64,000 nucleotides of DNA from CAVVNN01 sp963838035 (GCA_963838035.1 CAWIPM010000003.1:62001-126000), one strand, 5' to 3'; counted from the first letter of the stretch, positions 18,600-28,699 are shown. Numbers and translations are program-made. The notes: generated from the sequence alone by a model not told the origin.

Positions 18600-20636
18600 A
18601 TGGGGGAGTCTGAGCGAATGGCCGAGACGATCAAGAACCACGCCGCCTTCATCTGGTCCGTGGCCGACCTGCTCCGCGGCGACTACAAGCAGTCCGAGTA
18701 CGGCAAGGTCATCCTCCCGCTGACCGTCATCCGCCGCCTCGACTGCGTCCTCGAGCCGACCAAGCAGGCCGTCCTCGGACAAGCACAAGCAGCTCGCCGG
18801 CAAGATCGAGAACGTCGAGCCCGTCCTCCAGGCCGTGGCCGGCCAGCAGTTCTACAACACCAGCCCGCTGACCTTCACCAAGCTCCTCGACGACCCGAAC
18901 ACGATCGCCGACTCCCTGCACCTCTACATCGGCGGCTTCTCCGAGGCGGCCAAGGACGTCATCGACAAGTTCGACTTCGGCATCCAGATCGACCGGCTGC
19001 GCAGGGCCAACCTCCTCTACCAGGTGATCGGCAAGTTCGCCGACATCGACCTTCACCCGGAGGCGGTCTCGAACATCGAGATGGGCTACCTCTACGAGGA
19101 GCTGATCCGCAGGTTCTCCGAGCTGTCCAACGAGACCGCCGGAGAGCACTTCACGCCGCGCGAGGTCATCCGGCTGATGGTGAACCTGCTGTTCATCGAC
19201 GACGCCGACGACGTCCTCACCAAGCCGGGCATCGTCAAGACGCTGTGCGACCCGGCCTGCGGCACCGGCGGCATGCTGTCGGTCGCCGAGGACCACCTGC
19301 GCGCCCTCAACCCCCAGGCACGGCTTGAGGTCTTCGGGCAGGAGCTGAACGCCGAGACCTACGCGGTCTGCCGCTCGGACATGATGCTCAAGGGCCAGGA
19401 CGCCTCCCACATCGCCTACGGCAACTCCTTCTCCGAGGATCACCACGAGGGCGAGCGCTTCGACTATCTGCTCGCCAATCCGCCGTTCGGCGTCGAGTGG
19501 AAGAAGGTCGAGGACGAGGTTCGCAAGGAGGCCGAGACCAAGGGGTTCAACGGCCGCTTCGGCGCCGGGCTGCCGCGCATCAACGACGGCTCGTTCCTCT
19601 TCCTGCAGCACATGATCTCCAAGATGAAGCGACCCGAGGAGGGCGGCTCGCGCGTGGCGATCGTCTTCAACGGCTCGCCGCTGTTCACCGGCGCTGCCGG
19701 CTCGGGCGAGTCGGAGATCCGCCGCTGGATCATCGAGAACGACTGGCTCGAGGCGGTCGTCGCGCTGCCGGACCAGCTCTTCTACAACACCGGCATCTCG
19801 ACCTACTTCTGGGTCGTGACCAACCGCAAGGCGCCGGAGCGGCGCGGCAAGGTCCAGCTCGTCGACGCCCGCGAGTACTTCGTGAAGATGCGCAAGTCGC
19901 TGGGCGAGAAGCGCAAGGAGATCTCCGCGCGCGCAGATCGAGGAGATCACCCGGCTCTACGGCGACTTCGCGGAGGGGGAGAAGGTCAAGATCTTCCCCA
20001 ACGAGGCGTTCGGCTTCCTGCGCATCACGGTCGAGCGGCCGCTGCGGTTGCGCTGGGAGGTCACCGAGGAGACGATCGCCGCGGTCCTCGCGGCCAAGCC
20101 GATCCAGAAGCTGCCCGAGGATGTGCAGCACGGCCGTCAGCGAGCTGCTCGACGACGCATCAGGGTGCCCGGTTCGCGACGCGAACGGGAGCTGGTCAAG
20201 GCTCTCGGGACCGGCGCTGACCGGCCTCGGTCTGGCCGGGCCTGCTCAGAAGGCCGTCTGGTCGGCGCTGGCCGTCCGCGATGAGGAGGCGCCGGTCATC
20301 ACCGACCGCAAGGGCAATCCCGAGCCGGATCCCGAGCTGCGCGACAACGAGAACGTGCCGCTGCCCGCGGTGCCGGTGTCGTTCGACGAGGACCCGACAG
20401 AGCGGTTCGCGACGCTGGAGTATCGGACGGCCGTCGATGACTACATGCGGGACGAGGTGCTGCCGTACGTTCCGGATGCCTGGGTCGATCACGAGCGCAC
20501 CAAGATCGGATACGAGATCCCGCTGACGCGGCATTTCTACAAGTACGTGCCGCCGCGGCCGCTGGAGGAGATCGACGCCGAGATCAAGGCGCTGGAGGAC
20601 GAGATCCAGCGGCTGCTGGCCGAGGTCGCGGGATGA
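18600..20636 (+). pseudogene. hsdM: Type I restriction-modification DNA methylase subunit HsdM, frameshifted
   Basis: Starts MGESERMAETIKNHAAFIWS. The N-terminal helical domain includes YGKVILPLTVIRRLDCVLEP. The methylase core has CDPACGTGGMLSVAEDHL (SAM site) and FDYLLANPPFGVEW (catalytic NPPF). The C-terminal part includes DDYMRDEVLPYVPDAWVDHE. All belong to the N6-adenine methylase subunit of type I systems (M2S or R2M2S complexes). Shifts occur near 18776 (extra G), 19932 (missing C before CAG) and 20122. Its stop overlaps the expected ATG of hsdS. Total length about 675 residues fits this HsdM subfamily. Confidence 0.85.
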
Positions 20637-21889
20637 GCTGACCGACGCCGTCGAAGCCGTCGCTGGACTGCGCCGGTCTGAGGACGTGGACGAGCCGCGC
20701 GACGCCTGACGCGACCGTCGCGATCCGATCTGATACTCGACGCGACATTCGACTGACCGCAGATCGGTGCTCGAGTCGAGCTCAGCGACGGTGACCGTCA
20801 GCGTCCGGCGACGATCATCGCCGGCTACGGCGCGTTCGCGCCAGGCGACTCTGGTGTCAATCCGCTGTGCGCACATCGGCGGAGCGCGCTGGCGTGTCGA
20901 GCAGCTGAGTCGCGGGCTCGTTGACCACGGCGTATCGTCGTGTCTTCGCCCGCGACCGGCGATCTGAGCCGCGCTTTCTTGCACTACTGGCTCAATCGCA
21001 GCGTCATCGCGAGCAGATCGACGCCGGTCGCACGGTGCGAGCATCCGACAGTCGACCTCAGTCCGAGACGACTTCGCGGACCTGCCGATCCCAGTGCCGC
21101 CGCTCACCGACCAGCGAGCCATCGCCGACTACCTCGACCGCGAGACGGCGCGGATCGATGCCTCATTGCGGCGAAGCAGCGGATGGTCGAGTTGTTGGAG
21201 GAGCGGATCGCGTCGCGCGATCTGCGATGCGACTCGCGATCGACGCCAATGGCGCTTCGGCGAGTCGTCGTTCTTCGCACCACTGGCTCGCGACGATGGC
21301 TCGGCGTGCGATCCGTTGCTCAGACAGCGATGCGTCCTCAGCCGCGTCGGCGTACCGTACTGCGGCGACGATCCGACATTCGGACGGTGACGATGGCGTC
21401 AGATCGATCCCGGCGATGTTCGTCAGCAGACCGATCGACGAAGCCGTTCGCGCCCGGCGACGTCTTGTGATCGGCGTTACAGCGCGTCGAACTCGGTGGC
21501 AGGTCGGGCTCGGTCGCGATCGGCTATCGCACCGGCTATGTGGTCAGCGCGTCGCGATCTGCGTTCGACCGAGTCGGCCAGCTACTACCGCGCATCGCTG
21601 GTACTCGCTGTCTGAACTATGTGCAGGATCAGCGAGCATGTCAGGACGAGCGTCGAGTACGAGCAGCGACTCGAGCATCAGTCAGCGACGTGAGCAGATC
21701 CGTCGATCCGCTTCCCGACCTCGACCGAGCAAGCAGGCGCCTCGTCGCAGCAGCTCGATGCCAAGCGAGCGAGCCGCTAACGCAGCTCGACCGCGCTCAT
21801 CGCAGCAGATCGCCCTCCTCCAGGAGCGTCGCCAAGCCCTCATCACCGCCGCCGTCACCGGCCAGCTCGACATCCCGGAGGCAGCATGA
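20633..21889 (+). pseudogene. hsdS: Type I restriction-modification specificity subunit HsdS, heavily disrupted
   Basis: Position between hsdM and hsdR and recognisable pieces identify it. FADLPIPVPP and LTDQRAIADYLDRETARIDA (central conserved region) continue in another frame with LIAAKQRMVELLEERI. The C terminus reads QQIALLQERRQALITAAVTG, then QLDIPEAA. The two target-recognition domains in between and before are scattered over all three frames. Pieces such as LHYWLNRS and FAPGDSGVNP survive, the former resembling the family's FLHYLL block. The protein would bind DNA and set the recognition sequence. Disruption is denser here than in hsdM or hsdR. Confidence 0.7.
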
Positions 21890-24800
21890 GTTCGGTCAGC
21901 GAGAAGCTGCTTGAGGACGAGATCAGCGCGCCATCTGGTCGCGGCACGGCGGCTATCGCGATGTGCAAGCTCGGGACCGATCCGGAGTGGCGGCCAGGAC
22001 TTCGACGCCAAGGCTCGGCCTCGACACCGTCGAGCTCTTCGCGTTCATCGAGCTGACGCAGGGACCGGAGTGGGCGAAGCTGGTCAAGGCCCACGGCGGC
22101 GACGAAGAGCTTGCCCGCCAGAAGTTCGTCCAGCGACTGGCGCAGCAGATCGACGAGCGGGGGACGGTCGATGTCCTGCGCCACGGCGTCCGCGACCAGA
22201 ACGTCGAGATCCGCCTCTCGTATCGCAAGCCCGCGTTCGGCGTCGCGCCCGAGCTGGTCGCTCACTACGACGCCAACCGGCTGACCGTCACGCGCCAGCT
22301 TCCCTTCGACCCCGACTCCAACAAGACGGTCGACCTCTGCCTGTTCCTCAACGGCATTCCGGTCGCGACGGCGGAGCTGAAGAACCACCTCACCGGCCAG
22401 AACATCGAGCACGCGATCGAGCAGTACCGCAACGACCGCGATCCGAAGAACGTCACGCTCGGGCGGCGCGCGCTCGTCCACTTCGCGGTCGACCCCGATG
22501 CGGTCGCGATGACCACCAAGCTGGAGGGCAAGTCGACGCGGTTCCTGCCCTTCAACCTCGGCCACAACCTCGGCAAGGGCAATCCGCCCAACCCCAACGG
22601 CCACAAGACCTCGTACCTCTGGGAGCGGGTCTGGGCCAAGGACGCCTGGCTCGACATCCTCCATCGCTTCATCCACGTCGAGCGCCCCGAGAAGGGATCG
22701 GTCGCGGCTCGGCGCGCAGCCGAGACGGTCATCTTCCCCCGCTACCACCAGTGGGACGCGGTGCTGAAGCTCGAGGCCGACGCCGCCGCCAACGGCGCCG
22801 GCCACTCCTACCTCATCCAGCACTCGGCCGGCTCGGGCAAGTCGAACACGATCGCCTGGGCGGCCCATCGGCTCTCGACGCTCCACACCGCCGAGGACCG
22901 CAAGGTCTTCGACAAGGTCGTGGTGATCACCGACCGCGTCATCCTCGACCGCCAGCTCCAGGACACGATCTACCAGTTCGAGCACGCCCGCGGCGTGGTC
23001 GTGAAGATCGACGAGGACTCCACGCCAGCTCGCCGAGGCGCTGGCCGGGGAGCAGGCCCGGATCATCATCACGACCCTGCAGAAGTTCCCGTTCGTGATC
23101 GACAAGATCGGCGAGGTTCCGGCCCGCAACTACGCGGTCGTCATCGACGAGGCGCACTCCTCCCAGACCGGCGAGGCCGCCAAGGACCTGCGGCTGGCGC
23201 TCGGCGCAGGCGAAGAGCAGGAGCTGACCGCCGCCGAGGCCGAGGACGCCGGGCTGCTCGCGACGGCGATCGATCCGGTCGAGGAGGCGCTCGCGCAGAT
23301 CGGTCGGCGCGCGCAGCGGCCGCCAGTCGAACCTCTCCTACTTCGCCTTCACCGCCACGCCCAAGGGGCGGACGCTGGAGATGTTCGGCACGCCTCAACC
23401 CGCAGACGCAGCGTTCACGAGCCCTTCCACCTCTACTCGATGCGCCAGGCGATCGAGGAGGGCTTCATCATGGACGTGCTCGCCAACTACACGACCTACC
23501 AGACCTTCTGGAAGATCGAGAAGGCGACCGAGGAGGACCCCGAGTACGACGCCAAGAAGGCGCGGCGGGCGATCGCCCGCTTCGTCAGCCTGCATCCCCA
23601 CCACCTCGCCCAGAAGGCCGAGATCATCGTCGAGCACTTCCGCGCAGCACACCGCCAAGGAGATGGGCGGACTGGCCAAGGCGATGGTCGTGACCTCCTC
23701 CCGCCTGCACGCCGTCCGCTACAAGCAGAACATCGACAAGTACATCCAGGCCAAGGGCTACACGGACATCAAGACCCTGGTCGCCTTCTCGGGCAAGATC
23801 GACGACGGCACCGGCAAGCCGCTGACCGAGACCAACATGAACGGCTTTCCCGAGAGCCGCACGGCCGAGGAGTTCGCGACCCCCGAGTACGGCGTGCTGA
23901 TCGTCGCCGAGAAGTTCCAGACCGGCTTCGACCAGCCGCTGCTGCACACGATGTACGTCGACAAGCCGCTGGTCGGCCTGGCGGCGGTCCAGACCCTCTC
24001 GCGCCTCAACCGCATCCACCCGCTGAAGGAGAGCACCTTCGTCCTCGACTTCCGCAACGACACCGAGGACATCGTCGAGGCCTTCGAGCAGTTCCACGGC
24101 TGCACCGTCGCGCCGCCGACCGATCCCAACATCCTCTGGGACACCCGGCGTCGGCTCGATGACTTCGACGTGCTGCGGCCCGAGGAGATCGAGGCGGCGA
24201 TGCCCGCGCTGCTCGGCGCCGGCGCCTCCGATGAGAAGCGCTCGGCCGAGACCTACGCCGCGCTCGGCCCGGCGAAGGCGCGCTTCGAGGCAGATGGGCG
24301 ACGAGGAGCGCCTGGAGTTCCGCGACGCCCTGACCCGCTTCGTGCGGACCTACTCGTTCGTCTCCCAGATCGCCGCCTTCACCGATCCCGCGCTGGAGCG
24401 CGACTACGTCTACTGCCGCGCGCTCTCGCTCTACCTGCGCGACACCGGCACCGTCGAGCGGCTCGACCTGGGCACCGAGGTCGAGCTGACCCACCTGCGC
24501 CACCAGATGACCTTCAGCGGCACGCTGTCGCTGACCTCCGAGATCGGCGAGGTGCGCTCGTTCTTCGGCGAGGGGAAGGGCAGCCAGCAGGAGCTCGACC
24601 TGGAGCACCTCTCCAGCATCGTCGAGGTCCTCAACGATCGCTTCGGGACCGACCTGACCGACGTCGACAAGCTGCTGCTCGACCAGTTCGAGGAGAGCTG
24701 GGTCGCGGATGGCGAGCTATCGGATCAGGCCCAGAACAACAGCATCGACAACTTCCGCCTGGTCTTCGACCGCAAGTTCCTGCAGACCGATCGTCACCCG

Positions 24801-24915
24801 CGTCGACGCCAACGACGAGATCTACAAGAAGATCCTCGACGACGAGGACTTCCGCGCGACCATCGGGGAGTTCTACCTGCGCAAGGTCTACGAGCGGTTG
24901 CGCGAGGCGGCCTGA
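21886..24915 (+). pseudogene. hsdR: Type I restriction enzyme subunit HsdR, frameshifted
   Basis: Starts MSSVSEKLLEDEIS; its ATG overlaps the hsdS stop. The N-terminal nuclease domain ends with VATAELKNHLTGQNIEHAIE. Helicase motifs follow: IQHSAGSGKSNTIAWAAHRL (Walker A), VVIDEAHSSQTGEAA (DEAH) and YFAFTATPKGRTLEMFG (motif III). Later blocks include YGVLIVAEKFQTGFDQPLLH and DKPLVGLAAVQTLSRLNRIH, and the C terminus ends RKVYERLREAA. It translocates and cuts unmodified DNA with HsdM and HsdS. About eight one-base shifts break it, many beside CAG (for example near 23030, 23646 and 24292). All motifs remain conserved, so the disruption looks recent or artificial. Confidence 0.85.
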
Positions 24916-25283
24916 CGGCCGCCGGCTTATGGACGGCGAAGGCTGAGCACCAGATCCCTCGCAGTGAGAAAGTTCATTTCAGCCAGAACCGGACCTGATC
25001 GGCCTTGCTCAAGACGGACGCGTCAGCCGCCGATTTCGTCTCGACATTGGCTGTGTCCGCCGAAGCCTCTTGGCCCCACGCTTTCTGGCTGACTCCCTGC
25101 AGTGATTAGGAGTTGTAGGGCGTGACTATTCTCCGATCGAGCATTCGCCGCCAGCGGGATCTACACAGCCCGATCTGTGAGGTCAACTGAGTGCTGTCGT
25201 CAGCCAGTTTCCCGCGTACGTGAATATCAAGCCTGTAGCTACCCCGGCCCGCTGCATTTCGGCGCCAAAGCGTTGCTTCGCTC
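24916..25283. other. Intergenic stretch after hsdR
   Basis: About 370 bases with lower GC than the surroundings and no convincing coding frame. It probably holds the hsd operon terminator and the promoter of the secreted-protein gene; no clear hairpin or -35/-10 pair was picked out. Confidence 0.4.
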
Positions 25284-26459
25284 GTGCTTATCGATTATGT
25301 TCCGCGTCGGGTGACCAGACTCGTCACACCGCTTGCGATTCTCGCCGCCGCTCTAGTGCTGATCTATGCGCCGGCCGCGGCGTCCGCTGCGAACTTCACC
25401 TGGACCGGGGCGGCGGACCTGAATCCCGAACAGGAAAACTGGTCCAACCCCGCCAACTGGGAAGGGACCGTGCCCGCGGGCAGTGTCGGCCGGCTTACAT
25501 TCCCGGCCCGCCCTGAACCACCCTGCGGCGAACAGCACAATGAGTTCGAGGCCTGCTACCTGAGCAAGAACGACATCAGCGGCCTCGCCGTCAACGCGAT
25601 CTCGATCGACGACGGCGTCCCTTACCTGCTCCGCGGAAACCCGATCAGGCTGGGCAAGGGAGGGGTGACGGCCTCCCCGACCGCGAATGATCCGCGAAGG
25701 GTCCTCGTTCCCCAGCTCGAAATGCCGATCGTCCTCACCGCCCCGCAGACTTGGTCGATCGTCGGCGGCCACGGCCAGCAGCTGGGTGTGGATGCGGGCG
25801 TCAGTGGCGAATCGGAGAGCCTCGGGATCCACTTCCGTGACTCCGGATTCCTCAACCTGAGCAGCGACGTCGAGGTTGGTCGCGTTTCGATCGGCGCCGC
25901 AGGTAGGCTCGCAGGTGGGTTGTCGCTGGCCGCCCCGCCGGGGAACAAACGCCCGCCGTCTCTGAACGGCGCCGACGGACGCCTCGTCGACGTCAAGGGA
26001 GCGAACCTCTCCGCTTTCGGCGCTGGCTCGACCATTGGACCTCTCACCATGAGCCGGGGACATCTCCAGGTCGGCCAGAGCTATCCTCCCAATGGGACGC
26101 TGACCGTCGCCGGCTCCCTCAACCTCGGTTCCAGCGCGAGCCTCTTCCTCTACATCGACAGCAGCGGCACCATCCCGGGAACCGACTTCTCCCAGCTCCG
26201 TGTCGCCGGCAAGGCGAGACTGCACGGCGCCCACCTCAGGCTCGGGGGCGGGAGCAGTCATCCAGGTGGGCAAAGCTGCACGGGACTCAGGACCGGAGCC
26301 ACCTACCCGCTGATCAAGGCGGGCAGAGGGCTCAGCGGCAGATTCCACGGGATCCACGACGGAGCCACGATCCCGCTCCAATACTGCAGTGGTTCCGCCG
26401 CGCACAGCGTCAGGATCGATTATCGGCGCCATTCCGTGGTCGCCAGGGTGCAGCGGTAG
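25284..26459 (+). CDS. Secreted beta-strand-rich protein (autotransporter-like repeat type)
   Basis: 391 residues. A signal peptide is evident: basic start, then LVTPLAILAAALVLIYAPAA and a likely cut after ASA. The mature start NFTWTGAADLNP and NWSNPANWEG is the motif found at the start of many secreted beta-helix/autotransporter-type proteins. Further on, repeated strand-turn units such as GTLTVAGSLNLGSSASLFLY support a beta-solenoid. Paired cysteines (CGEQHNEFEAC, SCTGL) are consistent with an extracellular location. GTG 25284 or GTG 25311 may be the start; the latter gives a more compact signal peptide. It lies inside the putative island, right of the hsd operon, and is intact. Confidence 0.6.
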   Translation: MLIDYVPRRVTRLVTPLAILAAALVLIYAPAAASAANFTWTGAADLNPEQENWSNPANWEGTVPAGSVGRLTFPARPEPPCGEQHNEFEACYLSKNDISGLAVNAISIDDGVPYLLRGNPIRLGKGGVTASPTANDPRRVLVPQLEMPIVLTAPQTWSIVGGHGQQLGVDAGVSGESESLGIHFRDSGFLNLSSDVEVGRVSIGAAGRLAGGLSLAAPPGNKRPPSLNGADGRLVDVKGANLSAFGAGSTIGPLTMSRGHLQVGQSYPPNGTLTVAGSLNLGSSASLFLYIDSSGTIPGTDFSQLRVAGKARLHGAHLRLGGGSSHPGGQSCTGLRTGATYPLIKAGRGLSGRFHGIHDGATIPLQYCSGSAAHSVRIDYRRHSVVARVQR

Positions 26460-26532
26460 GGCTGCAGTCCTTCGGAAGGCCAGGCCGTCAAGATCCCTTC
26501 AGGATTCGGCGTGAAAGAGAGCTGAAAACTAG

Positions 26533-26606
26533 TGGGGCGGGCTGGACTCGAACCAGCGACCAAGGGATTATGAGTCCCGTGCTCTGACCAACTGAGCTAC
26601 CGCCCC
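26533..26606 (-). tRNA. tRNA with CAT anticodon, probably elongator Met
   Basis: The reverse complement folds as a cloverleaf: acceptor GGGGCGG pairs with CCGCCCC, the anticodon loop is CTCATAA with CAT, and the T-arm contains GGTTCGAGTCC. ACTCATAAT around the anticodon resembles elongator tRNA-Met. An Ile2 tRNA (lysidine-modified CAT) is not fully excluded. It is a complete tRNA inside the putative island. Confidence 0.9.
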
Positions 26607-26647
26607 AGGGCGCAGGCGCGAAGCCGAGACGAATTGGCGCTCTGGGA

Positions 26648-27264
26648 TCAGCCGGAGCGTCCGAGATCCTCGTTTGCCCGACAGGCACCTCCGACTGCCT
26701 CCGCAAGGTCTCCGAAACCGACCGGATCGGCGCCGATCCGGTCGAAGAAGCCGAGGCTGGCGCTCGTCTGTCCGCTGCGCAGGAGCCGGCGATGGGGGAC
26801 GACTCTGAAGTCCCATTGGCTGGCGTCCAGCGGGTCATAGACCTCGGCGTCCCGGCAGGTCTGAAGGGCAAAGACCCAGGCATCGACGCGGTCCTCGGGG
26901 TCGACATCGCGGTATGCGCCCAGCGCTGGGTCCCAGACCTTCGTTGCCCGAACGCTTCTGAAGCTGAACGAGGGGGCCGAAGACCGGGACTGGGTCCAGC
27001 TCTGCAGATAGCCGCTCGCCTTCACCTCGAGTCGCGCCCCGTCCTCGCTGTCGACGTCGTGGGCGGCCCACTCAACCCGGATCGGCGCCCTTGAGCCCAC
27101 GGCCGAAGCGACCAGGAACTCCGCCAGGTATCCGCGCGCGGGTTCATCCGCAGATCGCCGAGAGCCCAGCGCCAGAACTCAAGCACCGTCGGGCCGAAAG
27201 AGAACCGCTCGTCGCCGCGGAGCGACGGCAGCGCGGCTGGGTGGCGAGTCTCGCGCTGGGTCAT
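26648..27264 (-). pseudogene. PD-(D/E)XK nuclease-like hypothetical protein, one frameshift
   Basis: Starts MTQRETRHPAALPSLRGDER, then GPTVLEFWRWALGDLRMN. After a shift near 27125 it continues RGYLAEFLV, then VEWAAHDVDSEDGARLEVKA and GYLQSW. The ...D...ExK arrangement (VDSEDGARLEVKAS) is that of a restriction-like nuclease core. The rest ends VPHRRLLRSGQTSASLGFFD. About 205 residues. Proteins of this kind are annotated as hypothetical in actinobacteria and may act in defence. It is convergent with no immediate partner; tRNA-Met lies 42 bases beyond its stop. Confidence 0.5.
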
Positions 27265-27316
27265 GGGCAAACGCTATCGACAGCCCGCGAGAGCGGCGCC
27301 GATCGCAGATTCGATC

Positions 27317-27787
27317 TCAGTCCTCGGGCAAGTTCTCCAGATCGGCCCGATCCTGCGTGCGGCCCTGTACCTGCTTCATCTGCCGCAGCCGGCCGAGTGA
27401 GCAGATTCCCACCGGAATGCCCAGCAGGTCGCTCTCGATCGCGTCCTCGGCCAGCTCGGCATAGCTCGGCACTCCTCGGAGATCCTGGACCACGTCGAGC
27501 GCCCCGAACCGGGTATCCGCAGTGACGTTGCCGCCGCGCAGAACGACCGCCCCGTCCCGGTCGGGGTCAAAGGGTCGCCCTTTCACAGTCGGCAGGGTCG
27601 AGTCCAGTGCGCCCAGGGCCGCCGTAAGCCGCCTGAGGTTCTCGGGATCGGGATCGGGCACGAGGTCGAGATCTTCGGTGGCTCTCACATACCCGTGGGC
27701 TCCAACCGCCACGCCGCCGATCACGACGAAGCGAACCTCGCGCTCGTGCAGGGCGGCGAGCAGGGCGCGCAGGTCGAAATCGCTCAA
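27317..27787 (-). CDS. Nucleotidyltransferase-fold protein (MNT/AbiEii/DUF6036-like)
   Basis: 156 residues. VRFVVIGGVAVGAHGYVRAT, then EDLDLVPDPDPEN carries the GG...A...Y.R.T.DLD signature of minimal nucleotidyltransferases. The catalytic aspartates are the D and D of DLD; a third acidic position is likely in ALDVVQDL. Such proteins are often toxin or antitoxin members that add nucleotides to tRNA or to a partner. The likely start is a TTG at 27787 that overlaps the stop of the small upstream gene (TTGA overlap), so the pair is translationally coupled. Intact, near the right end of the island. Confidence 0.65.
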   Translation of the reverse strand: MSDFDLRALLAALHEREVRFVVIGGVAVGAHGYVRATEDLDLVPDPDPENLRRLTAALGALDSTLPTVKGRPFDPDRDGAVVLRGGNVTADTRFGALDVVQDLRGVPSYAELAEDAIESDLLGIPVGICSLGRLRQMKQVQGRTQDRADLENLPED

Positions 27788-27957
27788 CGCGCCGAGGCGG
27801 CGCCCTTGACGGCGCTCATCTGCTTGCAGAGCGCGTGCACACGCGCGAGGCGCTCGCTCATCGGCGCCTTGCGGGCGTCCTCCAGGCGAGCGGCTCGGGC
27901 ACGCCCCAGATCGCCGATGTCGCTCTCGCGAGCCGTATCGGGTTCGTTCGTCGTCAT
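27784..27957 (-). CDS. Small 57-residue partner of the nucleotidyltransferase
   Basis: ATG at 27957 opens MTTNEPDTARESDIGDLGRA, then RAARLEDARKAPMSERLARV, and ends QMSAVKGAASAR with TGA at 27784-27786. It is highly charged and probably helical. The stop overlaps the start of the nucleotidyltransferase gene, the classic arrangement of a two-gene toxin-antitoxin-like module. No family is recognised. Confidence 0.5.
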   Translation of the reverse strand: MTTNEPDTARESDIGDLGRARAARLEDARKAPMSERLARVHALCKQMSAVKGAASAR

Positions 27958-27970
27958 TGGTGATCAGATC

Positions 27971-28187
27971 CTAGCTCCGCCCAAGCCCGGATCGCCACCC
28001 CTTTGGGGGTGGGCGGCATCGTGCCAGGACGTCATCGCGCTCGAGATAGGGATAGTCGCTGAGGACCTCCTCTACGCTGCCGCCCGCGGCCGCTGCCCCA
28101 GCACGGCGCTCCCCGTGACGCGCGTATCGCGGATGCAGGGCAGCCCGCGCATGCGGTTGGGTCGACCGTGATGCGGTTGAGCGCCAT
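27971..28187 (-). pseudogene. DUF433 (VapB-like antitoxin) gene, frameshifted
   Basis: The start MALNRITVDP and the end GGSVEEVLSDYPYLERDDVL are the two ends of DUF433 proteins. The middle (RMRGLPCIRDTRVT-like) is reached only by shifting frame near 28155 and 28100. No DUF5615 toxin gene is adjacent. It lies 120 bases from the right attachment repeat, so it is the last gene of the island. Confidence 0.55.
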
Positions 28188-28306
28188 GCGTCAAGGGTAG
28201 ATCGGCGGACGGATCCGCGCTGGGGATCGCAGATTCGATCGTCCGCTGCGCGGAAATCGGCGGAAGTCGGCTTGGACTGGCCCGACCCGGCGACCCGAAG
28301 GGAGCG

Positions 28307-28366
28307 CTTGAAAACCGGTAGCCGTCGCAAGGCGGCTCGTGGGTTCGAATCCCACCCCCTCCGCTT
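28307..28366 (+). repeat. Right attachment-site repeat (attR), partial tRNA-Ser copy
   Basis: CTTGAAAACCGGT (28307-28319) and the 46-base block (28321-28366) repeat the 3' two-thirds of the tRNA-Ser(TGA) gene at 11913-11973. The 5' acceptor strand and D-arm are absent, so it is not a functional tRNA. Confidence 0.75.
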
Positions 28367-28699
28367 TGTTACGCCGGAGCGCGTGATGCCGAGACGTGTT
28401 GGGCTGCCTCCACGCGGGAGCAGGCGTCAGCTCAGTGCGCCACGCCGCGACTGCTCCTCGTCCGAAGCAGGCACCACGTCGGCGGCGGCGGACGCCGGCT
28501 CCCGGTCTGCAGCGCAAGCAGGCGTCGCTCGAACCAGTCGTCTACGCGCCTCCGCCGGAGGCCTCGGAGAGTGCCGGGGGGTGTGAGAGAGGCAGTCTGA
28601 GCCAGAGAGGCCTCATCGAGAATCCGCGTTGGACACGTTGGCGACCACAACCGTGCTGCGAATAATGGGAGACGGCCCTCGCCCCAATCCGGGGGCTGT
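28367..28699. other. Intergenic stretch right of the attachment repeat
   Basis: About 330 bases between the attR repeat and the stop of the phosphotransferase. Open frames here look like shadows; nothing is recognised. Confidence 0.4.

Larger units (their letters stand above)
11913..28366. mobile_element. Putative integrative genomic island in tRNA-Ser(TGA)
   Basis: The region is bounded by the tRNA-Ser gene on the left and a direct repeat of its 3' end on the right. The shared block is 46 identical bases (11928-11973 and 28321-28366) plus 13 identical bases (CTTGAAAACCGGT) just before. It holds a tyrosine integrase, an excisionase-like gene, a DNA methyltransferase, a type I restriction-modification operon, a PD-(D/E)XK-like gene, a nucleotidyltransferase pair and unknowns. 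This is the usual content of a tRNA-targeted element. A tRNA-Met gene and a secreted-protein gene also lie inside. The region may therefore be two tandem elements, or one element that captured chromosomal DNA. Confidence 0.65.

Noticed and set aside
18600..24915. Programmed ribosomal frameshifting in hsdM and hsdR
   Set aside because: Too many shifts, at unrelated sites and in both directions, without slippery heptamers or downstream structures.
28307..28366. A second functional tRNA-Ser
   Set aside because: The 5' acceptor strand and D-arm are missing; it is only the repeated 3' part.
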